Shown here: positions 6,937 to 7,460 of the stretch, piece by piece
Numbering within the stretch: position 1 is the stretch's first letter
How the letters are laid out: every line of letters begins with the position of its first letter
Origin: Sulfurovum sp.
GTDB lineage: Bacteria > Campylobacterota > Campylobacteria > Campylobacterales > Sulfurovaceae
DNA: 7,460 bases
Assembly: GCA_024763575.1 (NCBI GenBank)
Contig: JANTFF010000025.1
Span: forward strand, 1-7,460
Reading direction: 5' to 3'
Notes under the pieces: model-generated
Seen by the model: the letters and a program-made list of their open reading frames with translations, nothing else
Database searches by the model: none
What the model was told of the DNA's origin: nothing
Translations under genes and position numbers: made by a program

Positions 6937-7001
6937 AATTTTAAAAATTCTGAAACCTTATCCAAGTATTGCTAACATATCTCTCTAGCGTTCCATAAAA
7001 C

Positions 7002-7322
7002 TTACTCTCCTTTTGGAGATAAAACCAACTTTACCTTTAGATTTGCAGAGCCTTTTCCTGAAGCAATAAAGATATTACCCTCTGCTGAAAACCCTATCCC
7101 TATTTCTACTTCTGCTCTTTCGAGTACCACATCTTGGTTAAGTGCATTGTAGGCTTTTGTGATAGGTTCGACACTCTTTAGAAGTACACTCTCTACTGCA
7201 TCTATAGACTTATCAACTTTTTCTACAATATCAGAGCCACCTGAAATCATCTCAATTTCACTTTGAGGTACATCTACCTCCATCATCAAACCATTGTCTA
7301 GTTCTATTAGTTTTTTTGACAT
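7002..7322 (-). CDS. Trypco1 (CU044_2847-like, trypsin-co-occurring domain 1) protein
   Basis: The 106-aa cytoplasmic protein has no signal peptide or membrane segment. The pattern matches what I know of Trypco1: an N-terminal strand pair ending in an acidic 'EVD-P' (LIELDNGLMMEVDVP, residues 5-19), a central helix (about 33-64, ending VEPITKAYNALN), and the diagnostic C-terminal beta block AEVEIGIGFSAEGNIF...GSANLKVKLVLSPKGE (71-106). This corresponds to the family's 'evefGvklsaeag...a.anfkVtl'. Trypco1 proteins accompany trypsin-like proteases, often with NTPase or effector genes, in prokaryotic biological conflict systems, probably as a protease-linked adaptor or substrate; the exact mechanism is unknown. 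The ATG at 7322 has only a weak GGGAA upstream and no visible promoter, which fits expression from an operon entering from the right edge. GC (about 38%) is higher than in the flanking backbone (about 32% in a sampled rdgB line), consistent with acquired DNA. No protease is inside the window. Confidence 0.78.
   Translation of the reverse strand: MSKKLIELDNGLMMEVDVPQSEIEMISGGSDIVEKVDKSIDAVESVLLKSVEPITKAYNALNQDVVLERAEVEIGIGFSAEGNIFIASGKGSANLKVKLVLSPKGE
7247..7269 (+). repeat. 23-bp inverted repeat, arm 1 (inside the Trypco1 gene)
   Basis: These 23 bases are the exact reverse complement of 7438-7460. In the Trypco1 gene they encode residues 18-26, around PQSEIEM. Identity stops at the next inner base (A7270 against C7437). 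Inner spacing is 168 bp. Confidence 0.95.
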
Positions 7323-7361
7323 TTTATTCCCATGAGTTAATTAAAGAAAAATCGATGGTCA

Positions 7362-7460
7362 TTACTCCTCACTAAGAGCACAATCAGCAGGATCACCTTT
7401 CAATTTAGCCAGGGCATGCGGGAGAACTGGCAGCAGCACCTCAAAGTGAAATTGAGATGA
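7362..7460 (-). CDS. C-terminal fragment of an unidentified protein (runs off the right edge)
   Basis: A minus-strand frame is open from the window edge to TAA at 7362-7364 and gives 32 residues ending LKGDPADCALSEE. I do not recognise a family. GC is about 55% over 7381-7440, far above the rest of the window, and codons use G/C at third positions unlike the neighbours. The outermost seven codons or so (7438-7460) are an inverted copy of Trypco1 coding sequence, so at least that part may not belong to a natural gene. If real, it would be the gene upstream of Trypco1, about 40 bp away. An opposite-strand frame is also open here, which lowers confidence. Confidence 0.3.
   Translation of the reverse strand, partial: SSQFHFEVLLPVLPHALAKLKGDPADCALSEE
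7438..7460 (-). repeat. 23-bp inverted repeat, arm 2 (right end of window)
   Basis: This is an exact inverted copy of 7247-7269 and runs to the last base of the window, so the true repeat may be longer. Read on the plus strand it encodes PQSEIEM in one frame, as in Trypco1. That frame meets a TAG at about 7407-7409 with no ATG, GTG or TTG between, so it is not the start of an intact second gene. Confidence 0.95.

Noticed and set aside
6937..7001. Gap between the rdgB terminator and Trypco1 as a hidden small gene or RNA
   Set aside because: Its 65 bp contain no start with a ribosome site, no strong hairpin (only a 4-bp GCTA/TAGC pair) and no tRNA-like pattern.
7006..7019. Small hairpin TCTCC-TTTT-GGAGA at the 3' end of the Trypco1 gene as a terminator
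   Set aside because: It is only a 5-bp stem inside the coding end, and on the minus strand the following bases (GTAAGTTTTATGG) do not form a proper T tract.
7341..7460. Plus-strand open frame at the right edge (ending QQHLKVKLR then TGA at the last bases)
   Set aside because: It has no suitable start codon with a ribosome site, and its last codons are simply the inverted Trypco1 repeat read out of frame.

Overview
The window is AT-rich and densely coding. Its proteins look like those of a Campylobacterota (epsilonproteobacterial) genome, in the broad range of Campylobacter, Arcobacter, Sulfurimonas and Sulfurovum. The evidence is the ispA-tkt pairing, a PEB4-type SurA/PpiC chaperone, an rdgB gene back to back with an MFS exporter, and promoters that are mainly a TATAAT -10 box with AT-rich DNA upstream. 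I cannot fix the genus from this sequence.

Left part (1-4043, all plus strand): the 3' end of a cold-shock protein gene with a clear intrinsic terminator; ispA (farnesyl diphosphate synthase family); tkt (transketolase), separated from ispA by a 24-bp perfect AT palindrome; and a secreted peptidyl-prolyl isomerase of the PEB4 type behind its own promoter. These are housekeeping functions: isoprenoid precursor elongation, the non-oxidative pentose phosphate pathway, and outer-membrane protein folding in the periplasm.

Middle part (4047-6239, minus strand): an unrecognised exported protein that looks beta-rich, converging on the isomerase gene with only 3 bp between stop codons, and upstream of it a 12-helix MFS exporter with a short soluble C-terminal tail. 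The MFS gene is divergent from rdgB (6311-6901, plus), the XTP/dITP diphosphatase that cleans the nucleotide pool. Their 71-bp shared promoter region holds a 23-bp near-perfect palindrome that overlaps the predicted MFS -10 box, so it is a good operator candidate.

Right end (about 6950-7460): accessory DNA. After the rdgB terminator lies a minus-strand 106-aa protein that I recognise by pattern as a Trypco1 (CU044_2847-like, trypsin-co-occurring domain 1) protein. That family is known from NTP-dependent biological conflict systems and is usually encoded next to a trypsin-like protease and other effector or sensor genes. Those partners would have to lie beyond base 7460. The last ~90 bases have a much higher GC content, carry the tail of an unidentified minus-strand reading frame, and end in a 23-bp exact inverted copy of the Trypco1 coding sequence. 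This suggests a second diverged copy, a rearrangement, or a fold-back assembly or amplification artefact. It is the part of the window most worth checking.
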